Assembly: GCA_023264135.1 (NCBI GenBank)
Contig: JALQSZ010000066.1
Coordinates: 1-7,674, forward strand
DNA: 7,674 nt
Direction: 5' to 3'
From: Acidimicrobiales bacterium
GTDB lineage: Bacteria > Actinomycetota > Acidimicrobiia > Acidimicrobiales > Acidimicrobilacustridaceae
The notes under the pieces are model-generated. The model worked only from the letters and a program-made list of their open reading frames with translations, searched no databases and was not told where the DNA came from. Position 1 is the stretch's first letter; each line of letters opens with the position of its first letter. Shown in pieces: positions 1 through 6,695 of the stretch. A program made the translations under genes and the position numbers.

Positions 1-401
1 GTGATGGCCGCTTCAGCTGACTTCGAAAAGGAGTGCGCACGCACGGTGACGGCGCGGCTGATTTCTCCGCGACCAAGCACCTTGACGAGCGAGCCCTTGC
101 CGACGAGGCCCTTCGACAACAACGAAACCGGGTCGACGATGTCGAGACCTGAATCGTTGATCGAGTCGAGGTTGATGGCCTGGTATTCGACGCGGAAGGG
201 GTTGTTGAAGCCACGAAGCTTCGGCACACGCATGTGCAGAGGCATCTGACCACCCTCGAAACGAGCGGGGATGGTCGTACGTGCGCCCTGGCCCTTGGTA
301 CCGCGGCCTGCGGTCTTGCCGCCCTTGCCACCAATGCCGCGGCCGACGCGCTTGCGGCGACGGTTTGAGCCCTCAGCGGGCTTGAGATCATGAATCTTCA
401 C
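1..401 (-). CDS. rplO: 50S ribosomal protein L15, 3' end outside window
   Basis: L15 is a 23S rRNA-binding protein that enters the large subunit during assembly and threads a long basic N-terminal arm into its core. The visible 133 residues begin MKIHDLKPAEGS, followed by a basic cluster and the family's Gly/Lys/Arg-rich arm at about residues 14-41 (including GRGTKGQGAR). The conserved FEGGQMPLHMRVPKLRGF block lies at 48-65. The family is usually about 145-150 residues, so only a short C-terminal part is missing past position 1. The start is GTG at 399-401. It is the only non-ATG start I assign here, and it is supported by GAGGA four bases upstream and by the exact fit to the family N-terminus. 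Seven bases separate it from the L30 stop. secY would be expected next, beyond the left edge. Confidence 0.97.
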   Translation of the reverse strand, partial: MKIHDLKPAEGSNRRRKRVGRGIGGKGGKTAGRGTKGQGARTTIPARFEGGQMPLHMRVPKLRGFNNPFRVEYQAINLDSINDSGLDIVDPVSLLSKGLVGKGSLVKVLGRGEISRAVTVRAHSFSKSAEAAI

Positions 402-405
402 GATG

Positions 406-410
406 TCCTC
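406..410 (-). promoter_or_regulatory. Ribosome binding site of L15
   Basis: GAGGA on the minus strand lies four bases before the GTG start of L15 and overlaps the TGA stop of L30. It supports the unusual GTG start. Confidence 0.7.
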
Positions 411-609
411 ACTTGCTGGTCGAGCCGAGCTCGACCTCTTCAACCGTAATGAGATGCGGGACACGAGCGATCATGCCGCGGATCTCGGGACGGTCGGGAA
501 GGGTGTTGGTCTTGCCGATGCCACGAAGACCAAGCGCACGCAGTGTTCCGCGGTGCTTGGGCTTGGTGCCGATCGACGACTTGATCTGGGTGACCTTGAG
601 TGCAGCCAT
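409..609 (-). CDS. rpmD: 50S ribosomal protein L30
   Basis: L30 is a small non-essential-type large-subunit protein that binds 23S rRNA on the solvent side. The product is 66 residues, a little longer than the usual 58-62. It has the family pattern: a first strand (LKVTQIKSSIG), a basic helix with HRGTLRALGLRGIGKTN, and a C-terminal strand ending in HLITVEEV. I chose ATG at 607-609, whose A is also the last base of the S5 stop codon (TGATG). A GAGG lies seven bases upstream. A GTG one codon earlier (612) is possible but would leave only four bases to that site. Sitting between S5 and L15 is the standard spc position. Confidence 0.95.
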   Translation of the reverse strand: MAALKVTQIKSSIGTKPKHRGTLRALGLRGIGKTNTLPDRPEIRGMIARVPHLITVEEVELGSTSK

Positions 610-1172
610 CACGCGACCTCATTGGGGACGTGCGGTCCACGCTCGGAGAGCTTGAACGCTTCGAGCATGCCCTTGGGTACGAACTCTTCGGGTGAAAGTC
701 CACGAAGTCGAGCGACCTCGTTGGGATCCTTCAGTCCCTGCAAGCCAGCGATGGTCGCGCGAGCCACGTTGATGTGGTTCGAGGAGCCAAGTGACTTACA
801 CAGAACGTCGTGAATGCCGGCCTCTTCGAGAATGGCGCGAGCAGCACCACCGGCGATCACACCGGTACCAGGAGCGGCGGGCTGAATCAGCACGCGTCCG
901 GCGCCCATGCGACCAACGATTGGGTGGGTCACGGTCGAGCCAGCCAACGGCACCTTGAACAGGTTCTTGCGAGCCTCTTCGGTGCCCTTCTGAATGGCCA
1001 GCGGAACTTCCTTGGCCTTGCCGTAACCGAGTCCGACATGGCCGGCACCGTCACCGATCACCACAAGTGCGGTGAACGAGAAACGACGACCGCCCTTGAC
1101 GACCTTGGCAACTCGATTGATGTTGATCACGCGTGACTCGCGAAGTGCGAGAGCGTCAGCGTTGAGGGCCAT
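609..1172 (-). CDS. rpsE: 30S ribosomal protein S5
   Basis: S5 sits on the solvent side of the 30S subunit near the mRNA entry site and affects decoding accuracy. The 187-residue product has the N-terminal double-stranded-RNA-binding-like domain (about 10-78). That domain contains the loop [11 protein letters not shown] at 23-33, the region where spectinomycin resistance changes map in other bacteria, followed by [20 protein letters not shown]. The C-terminal domain (about 85-160) contains the glycine-rich [19 protein letters not shown] and [13 protein letters not shown] tail of about 27 residues follows. The length is within the usual 165-200 range of actinobacteria. Its ATG shares one base with the L18 stop and its stop shares one base with the L30 start, so translation is probably coupled on both sides. 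Confidence 0.98.
   Translation of the reverse strand: MALNADALALRESRVININRVAKVVKGGRRFSFTALVVIGDGAGHVGLGYGKAKEVPLAIQKGTEEARKNLFKVPLAGSTVTHPIVGRMGAGRVLIQPAAPGTGVIAGGAARAILEEAGIHDVLCKSLGSSNHINVARATIAGLQGLKDPNEVARLRGLSPEEFVPKGMLEAFKLSERGPHVPNEVA
617..620 (-). promoter_or_regulatory. Ribosome binding site of L30
   Basis: GAGG lies inside the last codons of S5, seven bases before the ATG at 609. The spacing favours this ATG over the GTG just upstream. Confidence 0.6.
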
Positions 1173-1537
1173 CAGAACTCCAGTCCAGCTTCTCGGGCGG
1201 CATCGGCAACGGCGGCAACACGACCGTGGTAGAGGAATCCACCGCGATCGAACACGACCTTGTCGATACCCGCAGCCTTCGCACGTTCAGCAAGAAGCTT
1301 GCCGACCGCGGTTGCTGCAGCGATGTTGCTCGTGCCACCAGTGGCGACACCGGTTTCCACCGACGAAGCAGCGGCGATGGTGCGACCGCTGATGTCGTCG
1401 ATGATCTGTGCGTTGATGTGGCGATTGGAGCGGTAGACCGCCATACGAGGACGCGATTCGGTGCCACGCACCTGCTTGCGCACTCGACGGTGACGACGGA
1501 TTCGCGCGTTGCGCTTTTGCTGTGCTTTGTCGCTCAT
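1172..1537 (-). CDS. rplR: 50S ribosomal protein L18
   Basis: L18 binds 5S rRNA and, with L5, anchors it in the central protuberance of the large subunit. The product has 121 residues, the normal length. A strongly basic N-terminal arm (about 8-30, many Arg) is followed by the signature [20 protein letters not shown] at 29-48. The C-terminal block [12 protein letters not shown] and the family ending AAREAGLEF are also present. ATG at 1535-1537 follows the L6 TAG stop after two bases. A weak GGTAAG just upstream is the only candidate ribosome binding site, so translation may depend on ribosomes finishing L6. Its stop overlaps the S5 start as TGATG. Confidence 0.98.
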   Translation of the reverse strand: MSDKAQQKRNARIRRHRRVRKQVRGTESRPRMAVYRSNRHINAQIIDDISGRTIAAASSVETGVATGGTSNIAAATAVGKLLAERAKAAGIDKVVFDRGGFLYHGRVAAVADAAREAGLEF

Positions 1538-1539
1538 GT

Positions 1540-2079
1540 CTACTTACCTGCCTTGCCGGCCTTGCGGGCAACGTATTCGCCCTTGTACCGGACACCCTTG
1601 CCCTTGTAGGGCTCAGGCTTACGGATTGCACGGATGTCAGCGGCGACCTGACCAACAGTTTCCTTATCGGTGCCCTTGACCAGAATCTGGGTCGGTGCGG
1701 GAACCTCGAAGGTGATGCCGGCCGGTGCAACAACGCTCACCGGATGACTGAAACCAAGTGCGAGGTCGAGCGCAGTGTCGCCCTTCGCAGTGGCGCGGTA
1801 ACCGACGCCAATGATTTCAAGTTCCTTGGTGAAGCCGGTGCTCACACCGATCACCATGTTGTTGACGAGCGAACGAACCAGGCCGTGCATCGCACGGTTC
1901 TGACGTTCGTCGTTCGGACGTTCAACGATGAGTTCGGTACCTTCCTGACGGATGGTGATCTCACCGGGAATGTCGCGTTCAAGTGTTCCCTTGGAACCCT
2001 TCACGGTGATGTGCTGACCAGCGATCGAAACCTCGACGCCGGCCGGAACCGCGATAGGAGCGCGTCCTACTCGTGACAT
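1540..2079 (-). CDS. rplF: 50S ribosomal protein L6
   Basis: L6 binds 23S rRNA near the sarcin-ricin loop, at the site where translational GTPases dock. The product is 179 residues, typical of the family, with two copies of the L6 fold (about 11-82 and 91-165). Visible landmarks are [15 protein letters not shown] at the start, [10 protein letters not shown] in the first repeat, and the C-terminal signature [16 protein letters not shown] followed by a basic end rich in Lys and Ala. ATG at 2077-2079 is preceded by AAGGGG at five bases, which overlaps the S8 stop codon. There are nine bases between S8 and L6. Confidence 0.98.
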   Translation of the reverse strand: MSRVGRAPIAVPAGVEVSIAGQHITVKGSKGTLERDIPGEITIRQEGTELIVERPNDERQNRAMHGLVRSLVNNMVIGVSTGFTKELEIIGVGYRATAKGDTALDLALGFSHPVSVVAPAGITFEVPAPTQILVKGTDKETVGQVAADIRAIRKPEPYKGKGVRYKGEYVARKAGKAGK

Positions 2080-2084
2080 GTCAG

Positions 2085-2090
2085 CCCCTT
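2085..2090 (-). promoter_or_regulatory. Ribosome binding site of L6
   Basis: AAGGGG lies five bases before the L6 ATG, and its first two bases belong to the TAA stop of S8. Confidence 0.65.
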
Positions 2091-2493
2091 ACCAAACGAA
2101 GCACAGGATCTCGCCGCCCATGCGACGCTTGCGCGCCTCACGGTCGGTCATCAGACCCTGACTGGTGGACAGGACAGCGACACCCAATCCGCCAAGAACC
2201 CGGGGGATCTTGTCGGCCTTGGTGTACACACGGAGGCCCGGCTTCGACACGCGCTTGACACCAGAGATGACGCGCTTGCGTTCGGGCGAGTACTTCATGG
2301 TGACGGTGAGGACTGAACCAGGACGGTTCGGGTCGTCAGCAACGGTGAAGCTCTCGATGTAGCCCTCGGAAAGGAGGAGTTGTGCGAGTGCTTCTTTCAC
2401 CTTGGAAGAGGGCATGCGAACCTCATCGTGCATCGCGGTGTTCGCGTTGCGGATGCGGGTGAGCATGTCGGCGATGGGATCTGTCATTGTCAT
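2089..2493 (-). CDS. rpsH: 30S ribosomal protein S8
   Basis: S8 is a primary 16S rRNA-binding protein of the central domain and is needed for platform assembly. In E. coli it also represses its own operon. The 134-residue product begins [17 protein letters not shown]. The N-terminal domain includes [20 protein letters not shown], and the C-terminal domain contains the signature [19 protein letters not shown], ending GGEILCFVW. The open frame continues upstream to 2637, but ATG at 2491-2493 is chosen because GGGAGG lies seven bases before it and the protein then starts like its family. A second ATG two codons in (2487) would also give a normal S8. It follows S14 after 13 bases, the largest gap in the window. 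Confidence 0.98.
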   Translation of the reverse strand: MTMTDPIADMLTRIRNANTAMHDEVRMPSSKVKEALAQLLLSEGYIESFTVADDPNRPGSVLTVTMKYSPERKRVISGVKRVSKPGLRVYTKADKIPRVLGGLGVAVLSTSQGLMTDREARKRRMGGEILCFVW

Positions 2494-2500
2494 GTCGTCG

Positions 2501-2506
2501 CCTCCC
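2501..2506 (-). promoter_or_regulatory. Ribosome binding site of S8
   Basis: GGGAGG follows the TAA stop of S14 directly and stands seven bases before the ATG at 2493. It decides the S8 start over the longer open frame that runs upstream to 2637. Confidence 0.75.
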
Positions 2507-2692
2507 TTACCAGCTGGCCTTTTTGAGACCAGGAATTTCGCCAGCGTGTCCGAGTTCGCGCAGGCAAACACGGCAGAGCTGGAACTTGCGGTACACAGCA
2601 CGAGGCCGTCCGCACTTCTGGCAACGGGTGTAACCACGGACCTTGAACTTCGGGGTCTGACGTTGCTTATTAACGAGCGCCTTTTTGGCCAT
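2507..2692 (-). CDS. rpsN: 30S ribosomal protein S14, zinc-binding type Z
   Basis: S14 sits in the 30S head and is required late in small-subunit assembly. The product has 61 residues, the length of the short zinc-containing form; the zinc-free form is about 90-100. The four zinc ligands are present as C24-x2-C27 and C40-x2-C43, within RCQKCGRPR and LCRVCLREL, and the family ending [11 protein letters not shown] is intact. Its ATG at 2690-2692 shares one base with the L5 stop (TAATG). A conserved spc position between L5 and S8 supports the call. Bacteria with this form often carry a zinc-independent second copy elsewhere; none is in this window. Confidence 0.98.
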   Translation of the reverse strand: MAKKALVNKQRQTPKFKVRGYTRCQKCGRPRAVYRKFQLCRVCLRELGHAGEIPGLKKASW

Positions 2693-3264
2693 TACTGCTG
2701 CCCCTCACGCTTGAACGGGAAGCCGAAAGCATCGAGTAGGGCTTTGCCCTCGGCATTGGTCTTGGCAGTGGTCACGATGGTGATGTCGAAGCCGCGGGGG
2801 ACGTCGACCTTGTCGTAATCGATCTCCGGGAACATGAGCTGTTCGGGAAGACCAAAGGTGTAGTTGCCGTGTCCGTCGAAGGACTTCGGCGACAGTCCAC
2901 GGAAATCGCGGATGCGGGGAATCGCCAGGCTGATGAGCCGGTCGAAGAACTCCCACATGCGATCGCCACGAAGGGTCACCTTCACACCGATGGCATTGCC
3001 CTCGCGCAGTTTGAAACCGGCGATGGACTTCTTGGCCTTGGTCACGATGACCTTCTGGCCGGTGATCAGTTCGAGGTCGCGCACGGCGCCATCGATCAGC
3101 GAAGACTGAGCGAGTGCCTTACCAACACCCGAGTTGATCACGATCTTCTCGAAACGCGGGACCTGCATGATGTTGCCGAGTTCGAGCGTGTCCTTAAGTT
3201 GGGCACGGATCTCATCGTTGTAGCGGGTCTTGAGACGAGGAACAGTTGTGGTTGCGGTGCTCAT
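2692..3264 (-). CDS. rplE: 50S ribosomal protein L5
   Basis: L5 binds 5S rRNA with L18 in the central protuberance and contacts S13 across the subunit interface and the P-site tRNA. The product is 190 residues, slightly longer than E. coli L5 (179), through a Thr-rich N-terminus. Landmarks are [62 protein letters not shown] and [20 protein letters not shown]. The open frame extends to 3360, but ATG at 3262-3264 is favoured by AAGGAGA six bases upstream and by the family N-terminus. It overlaps the L24 stop by four bases (ATGA), a typical translational coupling arrangement. Confidence 0.98.
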   Translation of the reverse strand: MSTATTTVPRLKTRYNDEIRAQLKDTLELGNIMQVPRFEKIVINSGVGKALAQSSLIDGAVRDLELITGQKVIVTKAKKSIAGFKLREGNAIGVKVTLRGDRMWEFFDRLISLAIPRIRDFRGLSPKSFDGHGNYTFGLPEQLMFPEIDYDKVDVPRGFDITIVTTAKTNAEGKALLDAFGFPFKREGQQ

Positions 3265-3572
3265 GCGAGGTCTCCTTCGCACTTGCGGCAGATCCGGACC
3301 TTGGTGCCATCGGGCTCGAAGCGATAACCGATGCGGGTCGGCTTCTTGCACGAGTTGCACACGATCGCGACGTTCGATGCCGGGATGGGCATCTCTTTGT
3401 CGATGATGCCGCCGGTGTTGGTCTGGCTAACGGGCTTCTGATGCTTCTTGGCGATGTTGACACCGTCGACGATGACCTTTCCCTTTTCGGGAATGGATCG
3501 AGTGACGGTACCGGTCTTGCCGCGGTCCTTACCGGACAGCACCTGAACGCGGTCGCCCTTGCGGATTTTCAT
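3261..3572 (-). CDS. rplX: 50S ribosomal protein L24, zinc-ribbon form
   Basis: L24 is an assembly-initiating protein that binds the 5' region of 23S rRNA and lies near the exit of the peptide tunnel. The 103-residue product has an N-terminal KOW motif (about 3-31; [20 protein letters not shown]). The [10 protein letters not shown] block follows, and then a C-terminal zinc ribbon with C72-x2-C75 and C95-x2-C98. E. coli L24 lacks this set, but many other bacteria have it. ATG at 3570-3572 is chosen over a GTG one codon upstream because GGAGG lies seven bases before it. Its A is the last base of the L14 stop (TGATG). Its own stop overlaps the L5 start. Confidence 0.97.
   Translation of the reverse strand: MKIRKGDRVQVLSGKDRGKTGTVTRSIPEKGKVIVDGVNIAKKHQKPVSQTNTGGIIDKEMPIPASNVAIVCNSCKKPTRIGYRFEPDGTKVRICRKCEGDLA
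3271..3277 (-). promoter_or_regulatory. Ribosome binding site of L5
   Basis: AAGGAGA lies six bases before the L5 ATG and inside the L24 coding sequence. It is among the strongest such sites in the window and fixes the start within a longer open frame. Confidence 0.75.
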
Positions 3573-3940
3573 CACAACACCTCCGGGGCGAGTGAGACGA
3601 TTCGCATGAACTTCTTGTCACGCAGCTCGCGACCCACTGGGCCGAAGATGCGAGTGCCACGCGGCTGCAAGTTGTCATTGATGAGAACTGCAGCGTTCTC
3701 GTCGAACTTGATATAGGAACCGTCTGGACGACGCTTTTCCTTCTTGACGCGAACGACGACGCACTTGACGACATCGCCCTTCTTCACGCCAGCGCCAGGA
3801 ATGGCGTCTTTGACCGTGGCGACAAAGATGTCGCCGATCGAGGCGTAACGGCGACGCGTGCCACCGAGAACCTTGATGCAAAGAACTTCCTTCGCACCAC
3901 TGTTGTCGGCAACCCGAAGTCGGGATTCCTGCTGGATCAT
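3572..3940 (-). CDS. rplN: 50S ribosomal protein L14
   Basis: L14 is a 23S rRNA-binding protein at the subunit interface. It forms bridges to 16S rRNA and is the docking site of the silencing factor RsfS. The product has 122 residues, the exact length usual in bacteria, and the full family pattern: [19 protein letters not shown] at the start, then [30 protein letters not shown], and the signature [20 protein letters not shown], followed by [19 protein letters not shown]. In E. coli this gene opens the spc operon behind its own promoter. Here its ATG overlaps the S17 stop by four bases (ATGA), so it must be co-transcribed with the S10-type genes. Confidence 0.99.
   Translation of the reverse strand: MIQQESRLRVADNSGAKEVLCIKVLGGTRRRYASIGDIFVATVKDAIPGAGVKKGDVVKCVVVRVKKEKRRPDGSYIKFDENAAVLINDNLQPRGTRIFGPVGRELRDKKFMRIVSLAPEVL
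3580..3584 (-). promoter_or_regulatory. Ribosome binding site of L24
   Basis: GGAGG lies near the end of the L14 gene, seven bases before the ATG at 3572. The spacing favours this ATG over the GTG at 3575. Confidence 0.7.
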
Positions 3941-4215
3941 CGTGCACGCTCCACCACGTCGAGGACGCGCCAGCGCTTCGTCTTGGAGAGCGGGCGGGTC
4001 TCCTGCACGCGAACCTTGTCGCCGACGTTGAGATCGTTGGTCTCGTCGTGAACGTACAGCTTGTTCGTGCGCTGAACGGTCTTGTTGTAGCGAGGGTGAC
4101 GCACGCGGTCGGTCACTGCGACGACTGCGGTCTTGTCCATGGAGGTCGAAACGACCGTTCCCTCGCGGATCTTGCGCGGATTGGCGCGCTCGGTGGCCGT
4201 GGTTTCCTCAGCCAT
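3937..4215 (-). CDS. rpsQ: 30S ribosomal protein S17
   Basis: S17 is a primary 16S rRNA-binding protein of the 30S body with an OB fold. The 92-residue product has a short, variable acidic/Thr-rich N-terminus (1-12). The family core follows: [60 protein letters not shown] and a basic end. Its length is close to the usual 80-95. ATG at 4213-4215 shares one base with the L29 stop. Its stop overlaps the L14 start as ATGA, which joins the S10-type and spc-type halves of the cluster. Confidence 0.98.
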   Translation of the reverse strand: MAEETTATERANPRKIREGTVVSTSMDKTAVVAVTDRVRHPRYNKTVQRTNKLYVHDETNDLNVGDKVRVQETRPLSKTKRWRVLDVVERAR

Positions 4216-4448
4216 CAGGCGTTCTCCTCGTTCTTCGACAGCGCTTCGGCTGCGGCGATCTCGCGGGTACGCAATTCAGTGTTGAGCTGAGCAACCTGCT
4301 TGCGGACCACACCGAGACGTGCGGTGTTGTCGAGCTGACCGGTGACGTGCTGGAAGCGGAGGTTGAAAAGTTCTTCCTTCGCTGAAGCCAACTTGTCGAG
4401 CAGTTCGCCGTCGCTGATGTCGCGGAGTGATTCTTTGGTCTTTGCCAT
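4215..4448 (-). CDS. rpmC: 50S ribosomal protein L29
   Basis: L29 lies beside L23 at the exit of the peptide tunnel, where trigger factor and SRP dock. The 77-residue product forms the expected two-helix hairpin. [20 protein letters not shown] is the first helix, [13 protein letters not shown] the turn region, and a helix beginning [20 protein letters not shown] the second. An Ala/Glu-rich tail of about 14 residues extends past the typical end at residue 63-66. ATG at 4446-4448 shares one base with the L16 stop, and its stop shares one base with the S17 start. Position between L16 and S17 is the conserved one. Confidence 0.97.
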   Translation of the reverse strand: MAKTKESLRDISDGELLDKLASAKEELFNLRFQHVTGQLDNTARLGVVRKQVAQLNTELRTREIAAAEALSKNEENA

Positions 4449-4864
4449 CAGAAGGACTCCTCACGAGCAACGAAGCGAGCCTTGATCGGCAGCTTCTGGA
4501 TGGCCCGGTCGATTGCCGCGCGGGCGATCTCGGGGTCGTTGTAGGACAGTTCGAACATGATGCGACCGGGCTTGACCACGGCGACCCAACGTTCGGGATT
4601 TCCCTTTCCGGAACCCATGCGGGTTTCGGCGGGCTTTTGGGTAACGGGCTTGTCTGGGAACACGTTGATCCAGACCTTGCCGCCACGCTTGATGTGACGA
4701 GTCATCGCGATACGGGCGGCTTCGATCTGACGGGCGGTGATCCACCCCGGCTCGAGTGCCTGGATGCCGTAGTCACCAAACGTGACTTCGGTTCCACCCT
4801 TGGCTTGACCCTTCATACGACCGCGCTGTTGCTTGCGGTGCTTGACCTTCTTGGGCATCAACAT
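4448..4864 (-). CDS. rplP: 50S ribosomal protein L16
   Basis: L16 lies at the base of the central protuberance and contacts the A-site tRNA elbow; it is needed late in large-subunit assembly. The product has 138 residues, as expected. Landmarks are [39 protein letters not shown], and the signature [20 protein letters not shown] starting at R82. R82 corresponds to the arginine that is hydroxylated in E. coli L16 (R81). ATG at 4862-4864 is chosen over the ATG two codons later because the family starts with an MLxP pattern. The upstream ribosome binding site is weak (GGTGA). S3 ends only two bases earlier, which suggests coupling. Confidence 0.98.
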   Translation of the reverse strand: MLMPKKVKHRKQQRGRMKGQAKGGTEVTFGDYGIQALEPGWITARQIEAARIAMTRHIKRGGKVWINVFPDKPVTQKPAETRMGSGKGNPERWVAVVKPGRIMFELSYNDPEIARAAIDRAIQKLPIKARFVAREESF

Positions 4865-4866
4865 GT

Positions 4867-5769
4867 TCAGTCACCATCCCCGGGACGGAAGTGCGGGGTT
4901 TCGTGGTGCTGGCGAGTTGAACGCTCGATCTCTTCTTCCTCGGCGAGCAGGCGCTCGAGCTCGGGATCGGCTTCCTTCACCAGCGGGGTTGCTTCGATGT
5001 CTTCGACCAATTCGGAATCGGCATCGCGCTTACGACCAGCAGCCGAGGACACAACCTTGCGGGGACGAGCGTCACCGGAGGTTTCGCCAACCGCCATTGC
5101 TGCTTCGCGGGTTGCCTTGTCGTCGAGCACGCTCTTGTACGGAAGGATGTCGCCCTTGTAGAGCCACACCTTCACGCCGATGCGTCCGTAGGTGGTCTTT
5201 GCTTCGCGGAAGCCGTAGTCAATGTCGGCGCGAAGCGTATGCAACGGGACGCGACCTTCGCGGTACCACTCGGTACGTGACATTTCGGCGCCACCAAGAC
5301 GACCCGAGCACTGCACGCGGATACCGAGCGCACCAGCTTTCTGTGCGTTCTGCACAGCGCGCTTCATGGCACGACGGAAAGCGACACGACCAGCGAGCTG
5401 ATCGGCAACACCCTGCGCGATCAATGCAGCGTCGAGTTCGGGCTGCTTGATCTCCTGGATGTTGAGCTGCACCTTGTTGTTGCCAGAGATCTTGGTAAGA
5501 CCGGCACGAAGGCGATCAGCTTCTGCACCACGACGACCGATAACGATGCCGGGACGAGCGGTGTGCACGTCGACGCGAAGACGGTCGCGTGTGCGCTCGA
5601 TCTCGACACGGCTGATCGCGGCGTGCGGCAGCTGCGTCATGAGGTAATCGCGAATCTTCCAATCCTGAATGAGATTGTCGGAGTACTCGCGACGATCGGC
5701 AAACCAACGCGACTTCCAGTCGGTGGTCACGCCGAGGCGGAACCCGTACGGGTTGACCTTCTGACCCAT
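4867..5769 (-). CDS. rpsC: 30S ribosomal protein S3 with long charged C-terminal tail
   Basis: S3 lies in the 30S head and with S4 and S5 lines the mRNA entry channel, where it contributes to mRNA unwinding. The 300-residue product starts [13 protein letters not shown]. The type-2 KH domain (about 38-107) has its GRRG loop at 78-81. R132, R133 and K136 match the E. coli residues linked to helicase activity. The C-terminal domain includes [20 protein letters not shown] and continues to about residue 217, ending near [12 protein letters not shown]. coli S3 ends at 233 residues. Here residues 218-300 form an added low-complexity tail: a basic stretch, then an acidic segment (about 252-283, with EEEE), then a short end containing two adjacent histidines. 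Such tails are common in actinobacterial S3, though their role is not known. The ATG overlaps the L22 stop. Confidence 0.98.
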   Translation of the reverse strand: MGQKVNPYGFRLGVTTDWKSRWFADRREYSDNLIQDWKIRDYLMTQLPHAAISRVEIERTRDRLRVDVHTARPGIVIGRRGAEADRLRAGLTKISGNNKVQLNIQEIKQPELDAALIAQGVADQLAGRVAFRRAMKRAVQNAQKAGALGIRVQCSGRLGGAEMSRTEWYREGRVPLHTLRADIDYGFREAKTTYGRIGVKVWLYKGDILPYKSVLDDKATREAAMAVGETSGDARPRKVVSSAAGRKRDADSELVEDIEATPLVKEADPELERLLAEEEEIERSTRQHHETPHFRPGDGD

Positions 5770-6413
5770 CAGTCTTCCTTCCCGTCGGTCTCGACGGCTT
5801 CGTCGGCTACTGCTTCAACGGCGACGTCTTCGTCGTGCTCCGCGTGATCGTGGTCATGACCGTGGTCATGGTCATGGTCATGGTCATGGTCATGATCGTG
5901 ATCGTGATCATGCTCTTCTTCGACCTTGCGCTCGGCCTTGGCCTGACGGCTGCGAGCAACGCGTTCACGACGAGCTTCGGCTGCAGCGCGTCCGCCAGAG
6001 ACACGACCGCTTGCGGCTTCGCGTTCACGAAGCTTCTCAAGATCGTCGGCCGACAAACGGCTCACGATGATCGTGATGTGACAGGTGCGCTTACGAATGC
6101 GAGTGGCGCGGCCACGAGCACGGGGACGCCAACGCTTGAGCGTCGGGCCTTCGTCAGCGAAACATGCCGAGACGTACAGCTCGTCGGCAGGAATCTGGTT
6201 GTTGTGCTCGGCGTTGGCGATTGCCGACTCGAGGCACTTCAGGACAACGCGAGCGATGTCACGTTCGGCCATTTCGAGCACCTCAAGTGCTCGGGCAACC
6301 GGAAGTCCGCGAATGAGATCAAGGATCTCACGGGCCTTGTACGCCGATGAACGGACGTACTTGACCTCGGCGCGCACGCCCGGACGCTCGTTGGTCTTCG
6401 CACCGAAGGCCAT
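5769..6413 (-). CDS. rplV: 50S ribosomal protein L22 with His-Asp repeat tail
   Basis: L22 lines the peptide exit tunnel with a long beta hairpin and has its globular part at the solvent side near the tunnel exit. The core (about 1-120) is normal. It contains [17 protein letters not shown] at 20-36, and the hairpin signature [20 protein letters not shown] lies at 87-106. It ends in [12 protein letters not shown]. coli L22 is 110 residues; this product is 214. The extra part has a basic, helix-prone stretch (about 122-164), three Glu, and a tract of alternating His and Asp (168-190, with one Gly at 185). It closes with an acidic Ala/Val/Glu/Asp end. The frame is continuous through the tract to a stop that overlaps the S3 start (TGATG), so the tail is real protein unless there is an assembly error. 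Metal binding by the tract is inferred from its composition. The core supports an actinobacterial, possibly acidimicrobial, origin. Confidence 0.97.
   Translation of the reverse strand: MAFGAKTNERPGVRAEVKYVRSSAYKAREILDLIRGLPVARALEVLEMAERDIARVVLKCLESAIANAEHNNQIPADELYVSACFADEGPTLKRWRPRARGRATRIRKRTCHITIIVSRLSADDLEKLREREAASGRVSGGRAAAEARRERVARSRQAKAERKVEEEHDHDHDHDHDHDHDHDHGHDHDHAEHDEDVAVEAVADEAVETDGKED
5844..5912 (-). repeat. His-Asp codon repeat in L22 with a perfect hexamer core
   Basis: The 69-base tract encodes 12 His, 10 Asp and one Gly in alternation. Its centre (5865-5894) is five perfect copies of CATGAC on the coding strand. The flanks encode the same dipeptide with mixed codons (CAC/CAT and GAT/GAC). 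Seven of the twelve His codons are CAT, while the other His codons I checked in L22 (H70, H112, H193) are CAC. Seven-base inverted arms (5891-5897 and 5906-5912) could pair within the tract. The pure core suggests more recent expansion by slippage. Since the unit is six bases, copy-number changes would keep the reading frame. Confidence 0.93.
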
Positions 6414-6691
6414 CAGCGGCGTCCCTTCTTCTCTTGACCGGCGTGGAACTTGAAGGTTCGCGTCGGGGCGAACTCACCAAGCTTGTGGCCGACCATTGCC
6501 TCGGTGACATACACCGGGACGTGCTTGCGACCGTCGTGGACGGCCATGGTGTGGCCAACCATTTCGGGGATGATCGTCGAACGACGAGACCAGGTCTTGA
6601 TGACCTTCTTCTCGTTCGTTTCGTTGAGTGCGTCGACCTTCTTGAGAAGATGGTCGTCGACAAACGGACCCTTTTTGAGGCTGCGAGGCAT
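6413..6691 (-). CDS. rpsS: 30S ribosomal protein S19
   Basis: S19 forms a complex with S13 in the 30S head, near the A-site tRNA and the intersubunit bridge. The product has 92 residues, the usual length. It shows [19 protein letters not shown] at the start and [20 protein letters not shown] in the middle. It then has the signature [20 protein letters not shown] and the ending [20 protein letters not shown]. The open frame runs back to 6796, but ATG at 6689-6691 gives the family N-terminus and is preceded by AGGAGAGGA. It lies 11 bases after L2, and its stop overlaps the L22 start (TGATG). Confidence 0.98.
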   Translation of the reverse strand: MPRSLKKGPFVDDHLLKKVDALNETNEKKVIKTWSRRSTIIPEMVGHTMAVHDGRKHVPVYVTEAMVGHKLGEFAPTRTFKFHAGQEKKGRR

Positions 6692-6695
6692 TTCG

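Noticed and set aside
1..401. The 82-codon plus-strand open frame at 1-249 and the possibility that L15 is truncated
   Set aside because: The plus-strand frame is the antisense shadow of L15. L15 itself is intact up to the window edge, so its missing end is due to the window boundary.
1522..2076. A 184-codon plus-strand open frame opposite L6
   Set aside because: It mirrors L6 almost end to end, its product is not recognisable, and L6 explains the whole stretch.
2494..2637. An N-terminal extension of S8 upstream of 2493
   Set aside because: It would overlap most of S14 in another frame, does not look like S8, and a good ribosome binding site precedes the shorter start.
3250..3290. An E. coli-like S8 repressor site near the L24/L5 junction
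   Set aside because: E. coli has this mRNA target around the start of L5. Here L24 and L5 overlap, and I could not make out a convincing S8-type helix by eye. A covariance-model search would settle it.
4427..5161. A 244-codon plus-strand open frame
   Set aside because: It lies opposite L16 and S3, which are both fully supported. Long antisense open frames are expected in high-GC coding DNA.
5852..5861. A perfect 10-base palindrome (GGTCATGACC) considered as an operator
   Set aside because: It lies inside the L22 coding repeat and arises from the His-Asp codon pattern. There is no promoter context.
5835..6350. A plus-strand open frame whose start reads as a Val/Met/Ile-rich hydrophobic stretch resembling a membrane segment
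   Set aside because: It is the antisense reading of the His-Asp codon repeat (CAT/CAC and GAT/GAC become ATG/GTG and ATC/GTC). It lies opposite a well-supported L22 gene, has no convincing ribosome binding site and matches no family I recognise.
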